Assembly (NCBI GenBank): GCA_913060815.1 | Contig: CAJXSZ010000007.1 | Location: 1-64,000, forward strand | Length of the DNA: 64,000 bases | Reading direction: 5' to 3' | Origin: an uncultured Sulfitobacter sp. | GTDB lineage: Bacteria > Pseudomonadota > Alphaproteobacteria > Rhodobacterales > Rhodobacteraceae | In this document: positions 25,571 to 35,415 of the stretch, piece after piece | Layout: every line of letters starts with the position of its first letter | Position numbering within the stretch: the stretch's first letter is position 1 | The notes under the pieces: generated by a model | The model's input: the letters and a program-made list of their open reading frames with translations, nothing else | What the model was told of the DNA's origin: nothing | Database searches by the model: none | Translations under genes and position numbers: made by a program

Positions 25571-28231
25571 TTACCGTCCAAGTGACCACCAGCCCTTGCG
25601 CCGTGGCTTGGCGGGTTCTTCCGCTTTCACCCCAGGCTCTGGCGCTGGTGCAGCTGGCACGGGCTCTGGCGCGGGAGCTTCAGCCACTGGCGCAGCGGCC
25701 TCGGTCGGTGCTGCTGCCTCCGCTTCAGGCGCTGGTGCAGCCTTCGGCTTTCGCGGTGCGCGGGTGCGTTTGGGCTTGGGAGCTTCCTCGGCCTCGGCTG
25801 CCTGATCCGCGGGCGCGGCATCCGCAGTGGTCTCTGCTGCCTCGACAGGTGCGGCTTTGGGCTTGCGTGGTGCACGAGTGCGCTTCGGCTTGGGCTTCTC
25901 TTCTGCTTCAGGAGCTTCCTCTGCGTCGGCTTGCGCTACGGGATCTGCAGTAGATGCCTCTGCGGCTTCCGCATCCTGCTTGGGCTTGCGGCTGCGTGAA
26001 CGGCTGCGCGATTTTGGCTTTGCAGCCTCGTCAGAGGTCTCTTCGCTGGCCTCCGACTTGGGCGCATCAACGGTGTCGGCTGTCTCGGATGCATCTGCCT
26101 CGTTGGACTGACCATCGTCATTCTGTTGTGCGTCACTATCGCCACGTCCCCCACGGCTGCGACGACGACGGCGGCGCTTGCGCTTGGGCTTGCCTTCTCC
26201 GTCATCATTGCCATCGCCATTTTGGTTCTGCTGGCTACGGGCCTCGGTATTCGCTTCTTCCTCAGCTTCGCGTGCAGCAGCGGCCTCAGCCTCTGCAGCA
26301 TCAGCCTCATCGATCTTGTCCATCAGCTTGGTATCAACCGAGCTGATGTGCGTGGCCTGTTGTACAACACGGGTGGCCGTCTTGAACTTCTCGAGCGTGA
26401 AGTCGGGGCTGACCAAATGGGGGTCGCCCTCGATCCGCACACTCAGGCCATAACGCCCCTCGACATGGGCGATATGCTCGCGCTTCTGGTTCATCAGGAA
26501 GTTGGCGATAGCAACGGGCGCTTTGATTAGCACCTCGCGGGAACGGCGGCGGGTGCCCTCCTCCTCGATCGCGCGCAGGATCGCGAGCGCAAGGTTATCG
26601 TCAGAGCGGATAAGACCGGTGCCGTGACAAGCCGCACAGGGCTGTGTTGTAGCCTCGATCATACCCGGACGCAGACGCTGGCGCGACATTTCCATCAGGC
26701 CAAAGCCCGAGATGCGGCCCACCTGAATACGCGCGCGGTCGGTCTTGAGCTTGTCCTTCATCATCTTCTCAACGGCGGTGTTGTTGCGCCGCTCGTCCAT
26801 ATCGATGAAATCGATAACAATCAGGCCCGCCAAATCGCGCAGGCGCACCTGACGCGCCACTTCTGCCGCGGCCTCGAGGTTGGTCTTGAGCGCGGTCTGC
26901 TCAATGCTGCCTTCCTTGGTGGCACGGCCCGAGTTCACGTCAACCGCAACCAGCGCTTCGGTGGTATCGATCACGATATAGCCGCCCGAGGGAAGCTGTA
27001 CCGTGGGATTGAACATGCCTGCGAGGTACGTCTCGACCTGATAGCGCGCGAAAAGCGGCAGGCCTTCCTCATAACGTTTCACGTTTTTGGCGTGGCTCGG
27101 CATGATCATCTTCATGAAGTCTTTGGCAATGCGGTAGCCGCGCTCACCCTCGACAAACACCTCGTCAATGTCGCGGTTATAGAGGTCGCGGATCGAACGC
27201 TTGATCAGGTCGCCTTCTTCGTAAATCTTGGCAGGAGCGATAGATTTCAGCGTCAGCTCGCGGATCTGTTCCCACATGCGCTGCAGGTACTCATAATCGC
27301 GCTTGATCTCGGCCTTGGTGCGTTTGGCACCTGCGGTGCGCACAATGAGGCCAGCACCCTGCGGCACTTCGATCTCTTGCGCGATTTCCTTGAGCTTCTT
27401 GCGATCGGGGGCGTTGGTGATCTTGCGGCTGATCCCACCGCCACGCGCGGTATTGGGCATAAGCACGCAGTAGCGGCCCGCCAGGGAGAGATAGGTTGTG
27501 AGTGCAGCACCCTTGTTGCCGCGCTCTTCCTTAACAACTTGAATCAGCAGGATCTGACGGACTTTGATGACTTCCTGAATCTTATAGCGGCGCGGACGCG
27601 GCTTGCGCACGGGGCGAATTTCTTCGCTGTCGTCCTCGTCGGCAACGGATTCGATCGTCTCGTCCTTGTCAGAAGCGTCCGCAGTCTCTGCGTCATCCTC
27701 ATCATCGGTTGTCTCTGAGACATCGGGCGTCTCGACAGGCGTTTCTTTCACCCGCTCCATCGGAGAGGACGCTTCATCCTCTGAAACCTCGGCCTCCAGA
27801 TCGACCGTTTCCATGCCCTCAATCTCGGTAGAGGTTGTGGCATCATCGCTGACGGCATCCTCCGCCTTAGCCTTACGAGACCGTGAGCGAGTGCGCTTTT
27901 TGGGCTTTTCCGCGTCTTCATCCTTGGCAGCCTGCGCTTTTGCATAGGCGCGCTCTTCCTCAAGCAGCGCCTCACGGTCTGCCACCGGGATCTGATAATA
28001 ATCAGGGTGGATTTCCGAGAACGCGAGGAAGCCGTGGCGGTTGCCGCCATAGTCCACAAACGCCGCCTGAAGGGACGGCTCAACGCGGGTCACTTTAGCG
28101 AGGTAGATATTGCCAGCTAGCTGGCGGCGATTCTCGGATTCGAAATCGAATTCTTCAACTTTGTTTCCATCAACCACAACAACACGGGTCTCTTCCGCGT
28201 GGGTGGCATCGATAAGCATCTTTTTAGGCAT
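25571..28231 (-). CDS. rne: ribonuclease E
   Basis: An 886-residue endoribonuclease, the core of the RNA degradosome. The N terminus MPKKMLIDATHAEETRVVVVDG begins the catalytic half. The S1 domain is split by a very acidic insertion of about 130 residues (after ALLEEERAYAKAQ up to RRYKIQEVIKVRQ). The catalytic region has VDVNSGRAT and IDFIDMDERRNN; the zinc-link CAACHGTG is present. The C-terminal scaffold is low complexity, with KPKRTRAPRKPKAAP occurring twice, and ends GWWSLGR. The start at 28231 is chosen over one five codons upstream because it fits the family. A long leader lies upstream. Confidence 0.95.
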   Translation of the reverse strand: MPKKMLIDATHAEETRVVVVDGNKVEEFDFESENRRQLAGNIYLAKVTRVEPSLQAAFVDYGGNRHGFLAFSEIHPDYYQIPVADREALLEEERAYAKAQAAKDEDAEKPKKRTRSRSRKAKAEDAVSDDATTSTEIEGMETVDLEAEVSEDEASSPMERVKETPVETPDVSETTDDEDDAETADASDKDETIESVADEDDSEEIRPVRKPRPRRYKIQEVIKVRQILLIQVVKEERGNKGAALTTYLSLAGRYCVLMPNTARGGGISRKITNAPDRKKLKEIAQEIEVPQGAGLIVRTAGAKRTKAEIKRDYEYLQRMWEQIRELTLKSIAPAKIYEEGDLIKRSIRDLYNRDIDEVFVEGERGYRIAKDFMKMIMPSHAKNVKRYEEGLPLFARYQVETYLAGMFNPTVQLPSGGYIVIDTTEALVAVDVNSGRATKEGSIEQTALKTNLEAAAEVARQVRLRDLAGLIVIDFIDMDERRNNTAVEKMMKDKLKTDRARIQVGRISGFGLMEMSRQRLRPGMIEATTQPCAACHGTGLIRSDDNLALAILRAIEEEGTRRRSREVLIKAPVAIANFLMNQKREHIAHVEGRYGLSVRIEGDPHLVSPDFTLEKFKTATRVVQQATHISSVDTKLMDKIDEADAAEAEAAAAREAEEEANTEARSQQNQNGDGNDDGEGKPKRKRRRRRRSRGGRGDSDAQQNDDGQSNEADASETADTVDAPKSEASEETSDEAAKPKSRSRSRSRKPKQDAEAAEASTADPVAQADAEEAPEAEEKPKPKRTRAPRKPKAAPVEAAETTADAAPADQAAEAEEAPKPKRTRAPRKPKAAPAPEAEAAAPTEAAAPVAEAPAPEPVPAAPAPEPGVKAEEPAKPRRKGWWSLGR

Positions 28232-28802
28232 TTTACTCTTTTGCACGGGCGCGAACGCTGTTGCCCCCCAGGGGGAGCAGCGCGCTGCGTCAGGTGTCTT
28301 GTCAGGGCGATTGGTGACGGCACAGCGGTGCGGCCCTGAGGGCCACTTCCGATACTGTAGTCAGCGTTTGCGCGCGTCATCGCGGTTCCTCAAAGATGCG
28401 CAGCCCCTACAATGCTTTTGCAAAGCGTGCCGCGCACCCATTATAAACTGTGTTATCCCAAGCATTTAGCGCAAGGTATACATCAGCGTTTGCATTGCCG
28501 TTTCCGGCAAACTCGGTCTGATAGACACAAGCATCAGCCTGCCCTATCAGCGAAACTTATAAGGATGACCCGGCACGTCGAACGCGCAGCCATTCCTGTC
28601 CCTCTAGATAAGAGCAGGCCGCGTGCAAACACAATGGCCAATCATCGTAAAAGGCGACAATTTACACTGTACTGGGGAAATGCCTTAAAATTTGCCCCCG
28701 TGCGACCGCCTGCGACATGTTGCCGTGTAAATGTTTTGCGCGTAGGGTCCGCATCGACAATACCCGTGCATTTGCACTTATTGATGCACTATAGGAGACA
28801 CT
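28232..28802. other. 571-base divergent region upstream of rne
   Basis: No supported gene. Frames in this interval lack ribosome sites and recognised domains. It must hold the rne promoter and leader on the minus strand and the promoter of the small lipoprotein on the plus strand. GC-rich short inverted repeats (for example CGGCCCTGAGGGCC near 28335) suggest a structured rne leader, which would fit the known autoregulation of rne in enterobacteria, but no conserved RNA family is recognised. Confidence 0.4.
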
Positions 28803-29099
28803 ATGCGAACATTCACGCGGCCCGCCCTTATCCTTTGTATGGCAACGATGGCGCTCGCTGCCTGCGATCCAGCCGAGTTTGATCCCGATCCAGATGTGCG
28901 CCGCGATGCGCGTGCCAACCGTACTTGCGTAAATGCGGTAACGGCAGAAACGGGATCACCGAGCCAGCTGAACACGACCTTGCCCGTCGTGGAAATCAAC
29001 CAATACATCATCGATGTGCCCGCCACCCAAGAGCGTTGGATGTGCCGCACCGAGGATGACGGCAAAGCCTCCCAGCTCTATAAGATGGGCACTGGCTGA
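28803..29099 (+). CDS. small predicted lipoprotein
   Basis: A 98-residue protein with a signal peptide and lipobox ending LALAAC (ALILCMATMALAAC), so it is likely lipidated at that cysteine. Two more cysteines (RTCVNAV and WMCRTED) could form a disulfide in the periplasm. No known domain is recognised. A TATAGGAGACACT site lies directly before the ATG and a strong terminator follows. Confidence 0.78.
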   Translation: MRTFTRPALILCMATMALAACDPAEFDPDPDVRRDARANRTCVNAVTAETGSPSQLNTTLPVVEINQYIIDVPATQERWMCRTEDDGKASQLYKMGTG

Positions 29100-29119
29100 G
29101 GCCATTCTGAATAGATACG

Positions 29120-29153
29120 AAAAAAGGGGCGCGAAATTCTGCGCCCCTTTTTT
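29120..29153. terminator. strong intrinsic terminator
   Basis: AAAAAAGGGGCGC at 29120-29132 pairs perfectly with GCGCCCCTTTTTT at 29141-29153, an eight-base loop between, followed by more T. It ends the plus-strand lipoprotein transcript and, by its A-run, probably also the minus-strand dctBD transcript. Confidence 0.9.
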
Positions 29154-29182
29154 TTGGGTCAGCCGATCAACGGTCCGAGTGT

Positions 29183-30517
29183 CTAAAGATAGTCAGAGCG
29201 CTGAAGCTGGTATTTCGCCATCTTCTCGTTAAGGGTGCGGCGCGGCAGGCACAGCTCTTCCATGACACTTGCAATGGAGCCCTTGTGACGGCGCATGGTG
29301 TTGTCGATCAACATTCGCTCGAACGCCTCGACATATTCCTTGAGCGGTTTGCCCTCGGTCGTCATCACCGGCTGCATTTCATCGTGGTCAGACATCAACA
29401 GCGAGGCGATCGAGCCAGAGCCGCGCCGCGACTGAAGCACCGCGCGCTCGGCCACATTGATAAGCTGGCGCACGTTGCCCGGCCATGGCGCTTGCAATAG
29501 CTGCGCCGCCTCCTGCGCCGTGACTTGCGGTGCATCGCATCCGTATTCGTCGGCAAATTGGTCGCTCAACCGCGTGAACAGGGTCAGAATATCCTCGCCC
29601 CGTGTGCGCAATGGCGGCACGGTGATCCGCAGCGCGGCCAAACGATAGAAAAGGTCCGAGCGCAGCACGTCCTCCGAAGTGCGCCCCGCTTCTTGCAGGT
29701 TGGAAATCGCAACGATCCGCGTCTCCGCAGGCGTCCCTTGCTCATTGATAACAGACAGCAACCTCGCCTGTAGCGTCTCGCTCAGCGCCTCGACGTCCTC
29801 CAGCACCAGCGTACCACCGCGTGCCTCCTCAATCGCAGGCAGATGGGCGTCTTCGGGCTGCATGGGCCCAAACAACCGTTTGCTCAGCGCGTCTTCCTCA
29901 TAGGCCGATGCGCTGACCAGAACGAATTTCTTGCCTGCACGGCTACCCACAGCGTGTAGCGCATGGGCCACCAGCGTTTTGCCTGTGCCTGTCTCCCCGT
30001 CGATCAGGACATGACCATCTGCCTGCCCCAGATCGAGGATGTCCTCGCGCAGCCGCTCCATCACAGGGCTTTGTCCGATCAGCTTTTTCATCAACTGACC
30101 ACCATCCGATAACTCACGCCGCAGCAAACGGTTGTCCATTACAAGACGCCGCGTGGCGGTGGCTTTCTTGGCAAGCTCGCTCATGCGGTCAGGGTTGAAG
30201 GGCTTCTCCAGAAAATCGAACGCGCCGACGCGCATGGCCTCGACGGCCATCGGCACATCGCCATGACCTGTGATCATAATGACAGGCAAAGCGGAATCAC
30301 TGCCCATCAGCTTCTTGAGAAACTGCATCCCGTCCATGCCCGGCATTTTGATGTCAGAGATCACAATACCCGGATACTCGGGGCCTAATGTCTTAAGCGC
30401 ATCTTCTGCGCTGGCAAATGTTTCTGTGTCGTAGCCCGACAGGGCCAGCCATTGGCTGATGGACTGGCGCATATCCTGCTCATCATCGACAATCGCAATC
30501 TTCATCGCCTGTGCCAT
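29183..30517 (-). CDS. dctD: DctD-like response regulator with degenerate AAA+ domain
   Basis: A 444-residue regulator: receiver domain 1-120 (phosphorylated Asp in VISDIKMPGMDG), AAA+ domain about 145-370 with intact Walker A (GETGTGKT), and a C-terminal Fis-type helix-turn-helix (SIASVMEELCLPRRTLNEKMAKY). The sigma-54 contact loop GAFTGA is absent: the segment reads RLFGPMQPEDAHLPAIEEARGG. Walker B is LVLEDVE instead of the usual hydrophobic-DE. It may therefore not work with sigma-54, as known for Rhodobacter capsulatus NtrC. It starts five bases after the stop of dctB. No C4-dicarboxylate transporter gene is adjacent. Confidence 0.85.
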   Translation of the reverse strand: MAQAMKIAIVDDEQDMRQSISQWLALSGYDTETFASAEDALKTLGPEYPGIVISDIKMPGMDGMQFLKKLMGSDSALPVIMITGHGDVPMAVEAMRVGAFDFLEKPFNPDRMSELAKKATATRRLVMDNRLLRRELSDGGQLMKKLIGQSPVMERLREDILDLGQADGHVLIDGETGTGKTLVAHALHAVGSRAGKKFVLVSASAYEEDALSKRLFGPMQPEDAHLPAIEEARGGTLVLEDVEALSETLQARLLSVINEQGTPAETRIVAISNLQEAGRTSEDVLRSDLFYRLAALRITVPPLRTRGEDILTLFTRLSDQFADEYGCDAPQVTAQEAAQLLQAPWPGNVRQLINVAERAVLQSRRGSGSIASLLMSDHDEMQPVMTTEGKPLKEYVEAFERMLIDNTMRRHKGSIASVMEELCLPRRTLNEKMAKYQLQRSDYL

Positions 30518-30521
30518 TACT

Positions 30522-32291
30522 TTACTCCGCCGCCTGTGTTTCCGTTTCGCCGTCATGTGTCGGCAATTGCATTTCAAATACCGCGCCGCCTGCTTGGCCA
30601 TTGCGCGCTGTTAGGCGCCCGCCAAGATCGCTCACGATCCCCGATGAGATAGCTAGGCCAAGCCCCACACCGTCCCCCGGTTGCTTGGTAGTATAAAATG
30701 GCTCGAACAGCGCATCCAAGTCTTCAATGCCGGGGCCATTGTCGCGCACCGTTAGGGTCACCGTCTCTCCAGCGGTCAGAATAATCTCTACCGTTGGGTT
30801 CTGTTCTGATTTGGTAGCGTCGAGTGCGTTGCGCAAGAGGTTGACCAAAACCTGTTCGATCCTCATGCGGTCGCCAAAGGTATAGACAGGCGTATCGGGC
30901 AGAATGCGTGCGATCTGAACCTGACGCTGGCGCAATTGCGGCTCCATCATGCTAAGGGCCGAGGCCAGCGCGTCGCTCATATTGACGGGCGAAAAGGCCT
31001 CCTGCCCCTTACGGGCATAGGATTTCAGCTGCCGTGTGATGGCACCCATCCGCTCGATCAAATCGTCGATCCTCCCGAACGAGCTCAGCGCTTCTTCGGG
31101 GCGATTGCGGCGCAGCAACAAATGCGCACCCGCCAAATAGGTCTTCATTGCCGCAAGCGGTTGGTTCAATTCATGGCTTACCGCCGCCGACATCTCGCCC
31201 AAAGCAGCCAGTTTGCTCGATTGCTCCAACGTCTGTTCAGCCACGGCAAGGGTCTCTTGCACGCGCTTTCTCTCGGCGATTTCACGCTGTAGGGCGGCAT
31301 TCAATGCGCGAAGCTCTGCCGACTCGCGCTGGAAAATCGCGGCGCGGCCCGCGGTGCGTCGGCTTAAAAAGTAAAACGCAAGCGCCAGAAGAATCGCAAA
31401 CCCCATGACCTCAAGCGCCAGCACGCCGTTCACCCGCTCGCGAACACTCGCATAGGTGGTGTAACTGATCATTTTCCAGCCGCGGAAATTGACCCGCGAC
31501 TCCAGTCGCATCACCGCCTCACCCTGCAAATAGGCATCGGCGGGCAGCGCCGTCCAATCCGCTGTCGCCTGAATTGCGCGCTCGATTGCCCCCTGTGGCG
31601 TCTGGTTCGCCAAAGCCTCTTCTTCGGTCTTGCCGCGCCAGCGCGGCTCGGTCGCAAGCAAGATCTCACCCGTGCTTGATGTGACAATCACCGCGTCCGA
31701 AATCCCCGCCCAAGCGCGCTCAAACTTCTTGAGGTCCACCTCAACTGCGATGATGCCCACCGTCGTGCCGCCGTTCTGGATGCGGCGGGAATAGAAGAAG
31801 CGGTAGCCGCCTGTTTCTTGCAAGATAACGCTAAAGATCGTCTGGTTGGCGCGAATTGCCTCAACAAAATACGGCTGCGCGCGATGCCCTTCACCAAGAC
31901 GGTTACGGTCTGTCGCCGCCACGGTGCGCCCGTCCATGTCCAGCAACATGAGCGATTCCGCACCAATCTCGTCTACGAATGAAATCAGCCGCTGGGTCGA
32001 AAGCGAATAATCTCCGCTTTCCAACGCAGCAATCAGTGTGGGGTCGCGGGCCAATAGCTGTGGCACTACGGCGTTCTGGCGCAACTCTGCCAGCAGGTTA
32101 CCGCCATACAGCGCAATCCGAAGCTCCGCGCGGTTGCGCGTGCTCTCGGTGAACCGGTCGGTCAACAGACGATTGGTCACGGATATCACGATGATCGCAA
32201 AAATCAGCATGACGAACAACGCGATGCGCACCCGCCAACTGATCGCAGCAGATTGCCACGGTGTATTCTCTAGACTGCTCTCATCGCTCAT
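30522..32291 (-). CDS. dctB: DctB-like sensor histidine kinase
   Basis: A 589-residue membrane kinase: a first transmembrane helix at about 22-40 (RIALFVMLIFAIIVISV), a periplasmic double-Cache-like domain of about 250 residues, a second helix (VLALEVMGFAILLALAFYFL), a coiled linker, the phospho-acceptor histidine in AAVSHELNQPLAAMKTY, and ATPase boxes (NLLRNALDAT, VRDNGPGIEDLD, GVGLGLAISSGI). DctB kinases sense C4-dicarboxylates. It is the first gene of the two-component pair; which transporter it controls cannot be said from this window. Confidence 0.88.
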   Translation of the reverse strand: MSDESSLENTPWQSAAISWRVRIALFVMLIFAIIVISVTNRLLTDRFTESTRNRAELRIALYGGNLLAELRQNAVVPQLLARDPTLIAALESGDYSLSTQRLISFVDEIGAESLMLLDMDGRTVAATDRNRLGEGHRAQPYFVEAIRANQTIFSVILQETGGYRFFYSRRIQNGGTTVGIIAVEVDLKKFERAWAGISDAVIVTSSTGEILLATEPRWRGKTEEEALANQTPQGAIERAIQATADWTALPADAYLQGEAVMRLESRVNFRGWKMISYTTYASVRERVNGVLALEVMGFAILLALAFYFLSRRTAGRAAIFQRESAELRALNAALQREIAERKRVQETLAVAEQTLEQSSKLAALGEMSAAVSHELNQPLAAMKTYLAGAHLLLRRNRPEEALSSFGRIDDLIERMGAITRQLKSYARKGQEAFSPVNMSDALASALSMMEPQLRQRQVQIARILPDTPVYTFGDRMRIEQVLVNLLRNALDATKSEQNPTVEIILTAGETVTLTVRDNGPGIEDLDALFEPFYTTKQPGDGVGLGLAISSGIVSDLGGRLTARNGQAGGAVFEMQLPTHDGETETQAAE

Positions 32292-32327
32292 ACCCGCACT
32301 CTAGCACAGGGCACCGTGCGGTAAAGC

Positions 32328-32996
32328 TCACGCAGTGGTCAGCGCGCCCGCCAATGCGCGGAAGAGCGCCGTACCATCTGTTCCGCCATGGCCCGCATCC
32401 GCTGCCCGCTCGGGATGCGGCATCATCCCCAAGACGCGACGATTCTCAGACAAGATGCCTGCAATATCATTCTGCGACCCGTTGGGGTTCTCCGTATAGG
32501 TAAAGGCGATGCGGTCCTCGCCCTTGAGCGTCGCCAAGGTATCGGGATCGGCAAAGTAATTGCCATCATGGTGCGCAATCGGAATATCGATTACATCACC
32601 GCCGCCGTAGCCGCTTGTGAAGTCAGAGGCCGTTGTCTCGACTTTGAGGCCCACGGTCTTACAGATGTACTTGAGCCCCGCATTTCGCAAAAGCGCACCT
32701 GGCAACAGGCCAGTCTCGGTCAGAACCTGAAATCCGTTGCAAACCCCGAGCACATAACCACCGCGCGCCGCATGATCTGCAACAGACTTGCAAATCGGCG
32801 AATTGGCAGCAATCGCGCCACAGCGCAGGTAATCACCATAAGAAAAGCCGCCCGGAACACCGACGATATCGACACCGTCAGGCAAAGTGCTGTCCTTGTG
32901 CCAGACCATAGTGACATCTGCACCCGCCTGCTCAAACGCGACGGCCAGATCACGGTCACAGTTCGATCCCGGAAATACAACAACAGCAGCGCGCAT
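32328..32996 (-). CDS. purQ: phosphoribosylformylglycinamidine synthase subunit PurQ
   Basis: A 222-residue class I glutamine amidotransferase. The N terminus [18 protein letters not shown] is typical, the nucleophile cysteine is in [12 protein letters not shown], and the His-Glu pair is in [10 protein letters not shown]. It supplies ammonia for step four of purine synthesis. The ATG at 32996 overlaps the purS stop (ATGA). Confidence 0.95.
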   Translation of the reverse strand: MRAAVVVFPGSNCDRDLAVAFEQAGADVTMVWHKDSTLPDGVDIVGVPGGFSYGDYLRCGAIAANSPICKSVADHAARGGYVLGVCNGFQVLTETGLLPGALLRNAGLKYICKTVGLKVETTASDFTSGYGGGDVIDIPIAHHDGNYFADPDTLATLKGEDRIAFTYTENPNGSQNDIAGILSENRRVLGMMPHPERAADAGHGGTDGTALFRALAGALTTA

Positions 32997-33226
32997 CAGA
33001 CCAGTTCCACCGTGTAGCTCTCGATCACCGTGTTCGCGAGCAGCTTCTCGCACATCTGCTCGACATCCGCTTCAGAGGCGCCATCGGCCAGATCAAGCTC
33101 GATCACCTTGCCCTGACGCACACCTTGCACACCGTCAAACCCCATTGCACCCAAAGCATGACGCACGGCCTCACCCTGCGGGTCCAGTACACCATTCTTC
33201 AACATCACATGCACCCGTGCTTTCAT
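32996..33226 (-). CDS. purS: phosphoribosylformylglycinamidine synthase subunit PurS
   Basis: A 76-residue small subunit with the family pattern [24 protein letters not shown] and a C-terminal [17 protein letters not shown]. It joins PurQ and PurL in the synthase complex. It lies between purC and purQ on the same strand; purL is not in the window. Confidence 0.95.
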   Translation of the reverse strand: MKARVHVMLKNGVLDPQGEAVRHALGAMGFDGVQGVRQGKVIELDLADGASEADVEQMCEKLLANTVIESYTVELV

Positions 33227-33277
33227 GGCGCGTCCCCCTGCTTCGCTTTTCTAAATAAACTCAATCCGACGTGGCCG

Positions 33278-34039
33278 TCAGTTGATCAACGTAGGTTTTG
33301 TAATCGGCGTCGATGATTTGGGCATCACGCCCAAACGCCGCGCCACTTCTGTGTAAGCATCTGTCAACGATCCCAGATCGCGGCGGAACACATCCTTATC
33401 GAGCTTTTGACCCGTTTCGATGTCCCACAGACGACAGCTGTCTGGCGAAATCTCGTCCGCTACGATCAGGCGTTGGAAATCACCCTCATAAACGCGGCCG
33501 ATCTCGATCTTGAAATCGACCAGTTTGATGCCGACACCAAACATGACGCCAGACATAAAATCATTGACCCGCAGCGCGAGGCTCAAGATGTCGTCCATGT
33601 CTTGCTGGCTGGCCCATCCAAACGCGGCGATATGCTCCTCACTCACCAGCGGATCGCCCAGAGAATCGTCTTTGTAGCAATACTCTACAATCGGGCGCGG
33701 CAACTGAGTGCCTTCATCAATGCCCAGCCGCTTGGACATGGTGCCCGCTGCGTAGTTGCGCACGATCACCTCAAGCGGGATAATCTCGACTTGGCGCACC
33801 AGTTGTTCACGCATGTTGAGGCTTTTGATGAAATGGGTCGGAACACCAATCTGGTTCAGGCCTGTCATAAAATACTCGGACAAGCGGTTGTTCAGAACAC
33901 CTTTTCCGTCCAATACTGCCTTCTTCTCGGCGTTAAATGCTGTTGCATCATCTTTGAAGTACTGGACGATTGTACCAGGCTCTGGACCTTCAAAGAGGAT
34001 CTTAGCTTTGCCTTCGTAGATTTTCTTGCGACGGGCCAT
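33278..34039 (-). CDS. purC: phosphoribosylaminoimidazole-succinocarboxamide synthase
   Basis: A 253-residue SAICAR synthetase: [22 protein letters not shown] at the start, the ATP-site DATAFN, and the signatures [17 protein letters not shown] and [10 protein letters not shown]. It joins aspartate to CAIR in purine synthesis. It opens the purC-purS-purQ run and is divergent from bmt, with about 230 bases between that show no recognised riboswitch. Confidence 0.96.
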   Translation of the reverse strand: MARRKKIYEGKAKILFEGPEPGTIVQYFKDDATAFNAEKKAVLDGKGVLNNRLSEYFMTGLNQIGVPTHFIKSLNMREQLVRQVEIIPLEVIVRNYAAGTMSKRLGIDEGTQLPRPIVEYCYKDDSLGDPLVSEEHIAAFGWASQQDMDDILSLALRVNDFMSGVMFGVGIKLVDFKIEIGRVYEGDFQRLIVADEISPDSCRLWDIETGQKLDKDVFRRDLGSLTDAYTEVARRLGVMPKSSTPITKPTLIN

Positions 34040-34271
34040 GGGTGTCCCCTGTGGTTGCGCGGCGCGGGGGAGTCCCGCAGCCCTGTTGCTTCACCTCTTA
34101 GTGCACTGCGCAGTCTGCCGCAAGAAGCCTGAGATCGGCTTTTTCACCCCTCTACAGGCCCGAAAAGGATGAAATGTGCTCAAACTCATCATCTACATGA
34201 GCATTACGGATATTGCCGCAGCCAAACCGGCATGAGACAAGGCAGAAAACCTCGCCGCAGGAGCGCTTCGC

Positions 34272-35285
34272 ATGACAAACCCCTTTTCAGAACTCCTTGC
34301 CGAAAAAGGCGTGCTGCTCGCTGACGGTGCGACAGGAACAAATCTGTTCAATATGGGGCTTGAATCAGGGGAGCCGCCGGAATTCTGGAATACGGACAAG
34401 CCACAGAATATCCTTACCCTCTACCGAGGTGCCGTAAACGCAGGCTCTGATCTGTTTCTCACCAACAGCTTTGGCGCGAATGCCTCACGGCTCAAGCTGC
34501 ACAACGCCCAAAAGCGCGCCCACGAATTGAGCCGCGTGAGCGCCGAACTGGCCCGCGAAGTGGCTGACACCGCAGGTCGTACAGTGATCGTGGCAGGCTC
34601 GGTTGGCCCCACAGGCGAGATTATGGAACCCGTCGGCACGCTTTCTCACGCCACTGCCGTCGAGATGTTCCATGAAACCGCCGACGGTCTCAAAGCAGGT
34701 GGCGCCGACATTGGCTGGCTCGAGACGATTTCGGCCCCCGAAGAATACGCCGCCGCCGCCGAAGGGTTCAAGCTGGCAGGCCTGCCTTGGGTCGGCACCA
34801 TGAGCTTTGACACCGCAGGGCGCACGATGATGGGCATGACTTCGGCTGGTATGGTCGAGATGGTTGAGGGGATGGAATCCGCCCCCCTCGCCTACGGCGC
34901 CAATTGCGGCACGGGTGCATCCGATCTGCTGCGCACCGTATTGGGCTTTGTCGCCAAAGGCGGCAGCCTGCCGATTGTGGCAAAAGGTAACGCGGGCATC
35001 CCGAAGTACGTCGAAGGGCACATCCACTACGACGGCACACCGGAGCTGATGGCGGACTATGCTGTCATGGCGCGCAATTGCGGCGCGCAGATCATCGGCG
35101 GCTGCTGCGGCACCATGCCTTCACACCTCGAAAAAATGCGTGAAGCGCTCGATACCCGTCCCAAAGGAAGCACGCCCGAACTGGCCGAAATCTCCGCCGC
35201 ACTTGGTCCGTTCTCCTCCGAGAGCGACGGCACCGATGGCAATGCCCCCACTCGTACCCCGCGCAGAGGGCGCCGCCGCGGCTAA
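34272..35285 (+). CDS. bmt: homocysteine S-methyltransferase module (betaine-homocysteine methyltransferase / split MetH part)
   Basis: A 337-residue TIM-barrel methyltransferase. The zinc cysteines are visible: the first in GANCGTGASD and the pair in GGCCGTMPSH. The start VLLADGATGTNLFNMGLE fits. An AGGAGCG site precedes the ATG. The C-terminal 50 residues are low complexity and basic (TRTPRRGRRRG). The next genes are a corrinoid-binding protein and a DUF1638 protein, so this is probably the homocysteine-binding part of a methionine synthase split into separate polypeptides, with betaine as another possible methyl donor. Confidence 0.9.
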   Translation: MTNPFSELLAEKGVLLADGATGTNLFNMGLESGEPPEFWNTDKPQNILTLYRGAVNAGSDLFLTNSFGANASRLKLHNAQKRAHELSRVSAELAREVADTAGRTVIVAGSVGPTGEIMEPVGTLSHATAVEMFHETADGLKAGGADIGWLETISAPEEYAAAAEGFKLAGLPWVGTMSFDTAGRTMMGMTSAGMVEMVEGMESAPLAYGANCGTGASDLLRTVLGFVAKGGSLPIVAKGNAGIPKYVEGHIHYDGTPELMADYAVMARNCGAQIIGGCCGTMPSHLEKMREALDTRPKGSTPELAEISAALGPFSSESDGTDGNAPTRTPRRGRRRG

Positions 35286-35415
35286 AGCACTTCAAATCAA
35301 ACATACTTCCGTATACCCGCGTCGCGGTTTGCGCCTTTGTTGTCGTAAATGCTTTAGTATTTTTACCCGCGTCTGACAAAACTTAACAAAACTGCGTGCA
35401 TGAAAAGGGAATACC

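Noticed and set aside
26624..27718. 364-codon plus-strand frame
   Set aside because: Antisense of the well conserved catalytic half of rne.
28412..28882. 156-codon frame between rne and the lipoprotein
   Set aside because: It overlaps the start of the lipoprotein gene in another frame and has no conserved feature.
34040..34271. Riboswitch (SAM, SAH or cobalamin) before bmt
   Set aside because: I looked for conserved cores of these classes and could not match them; the leader has no convincing structure.
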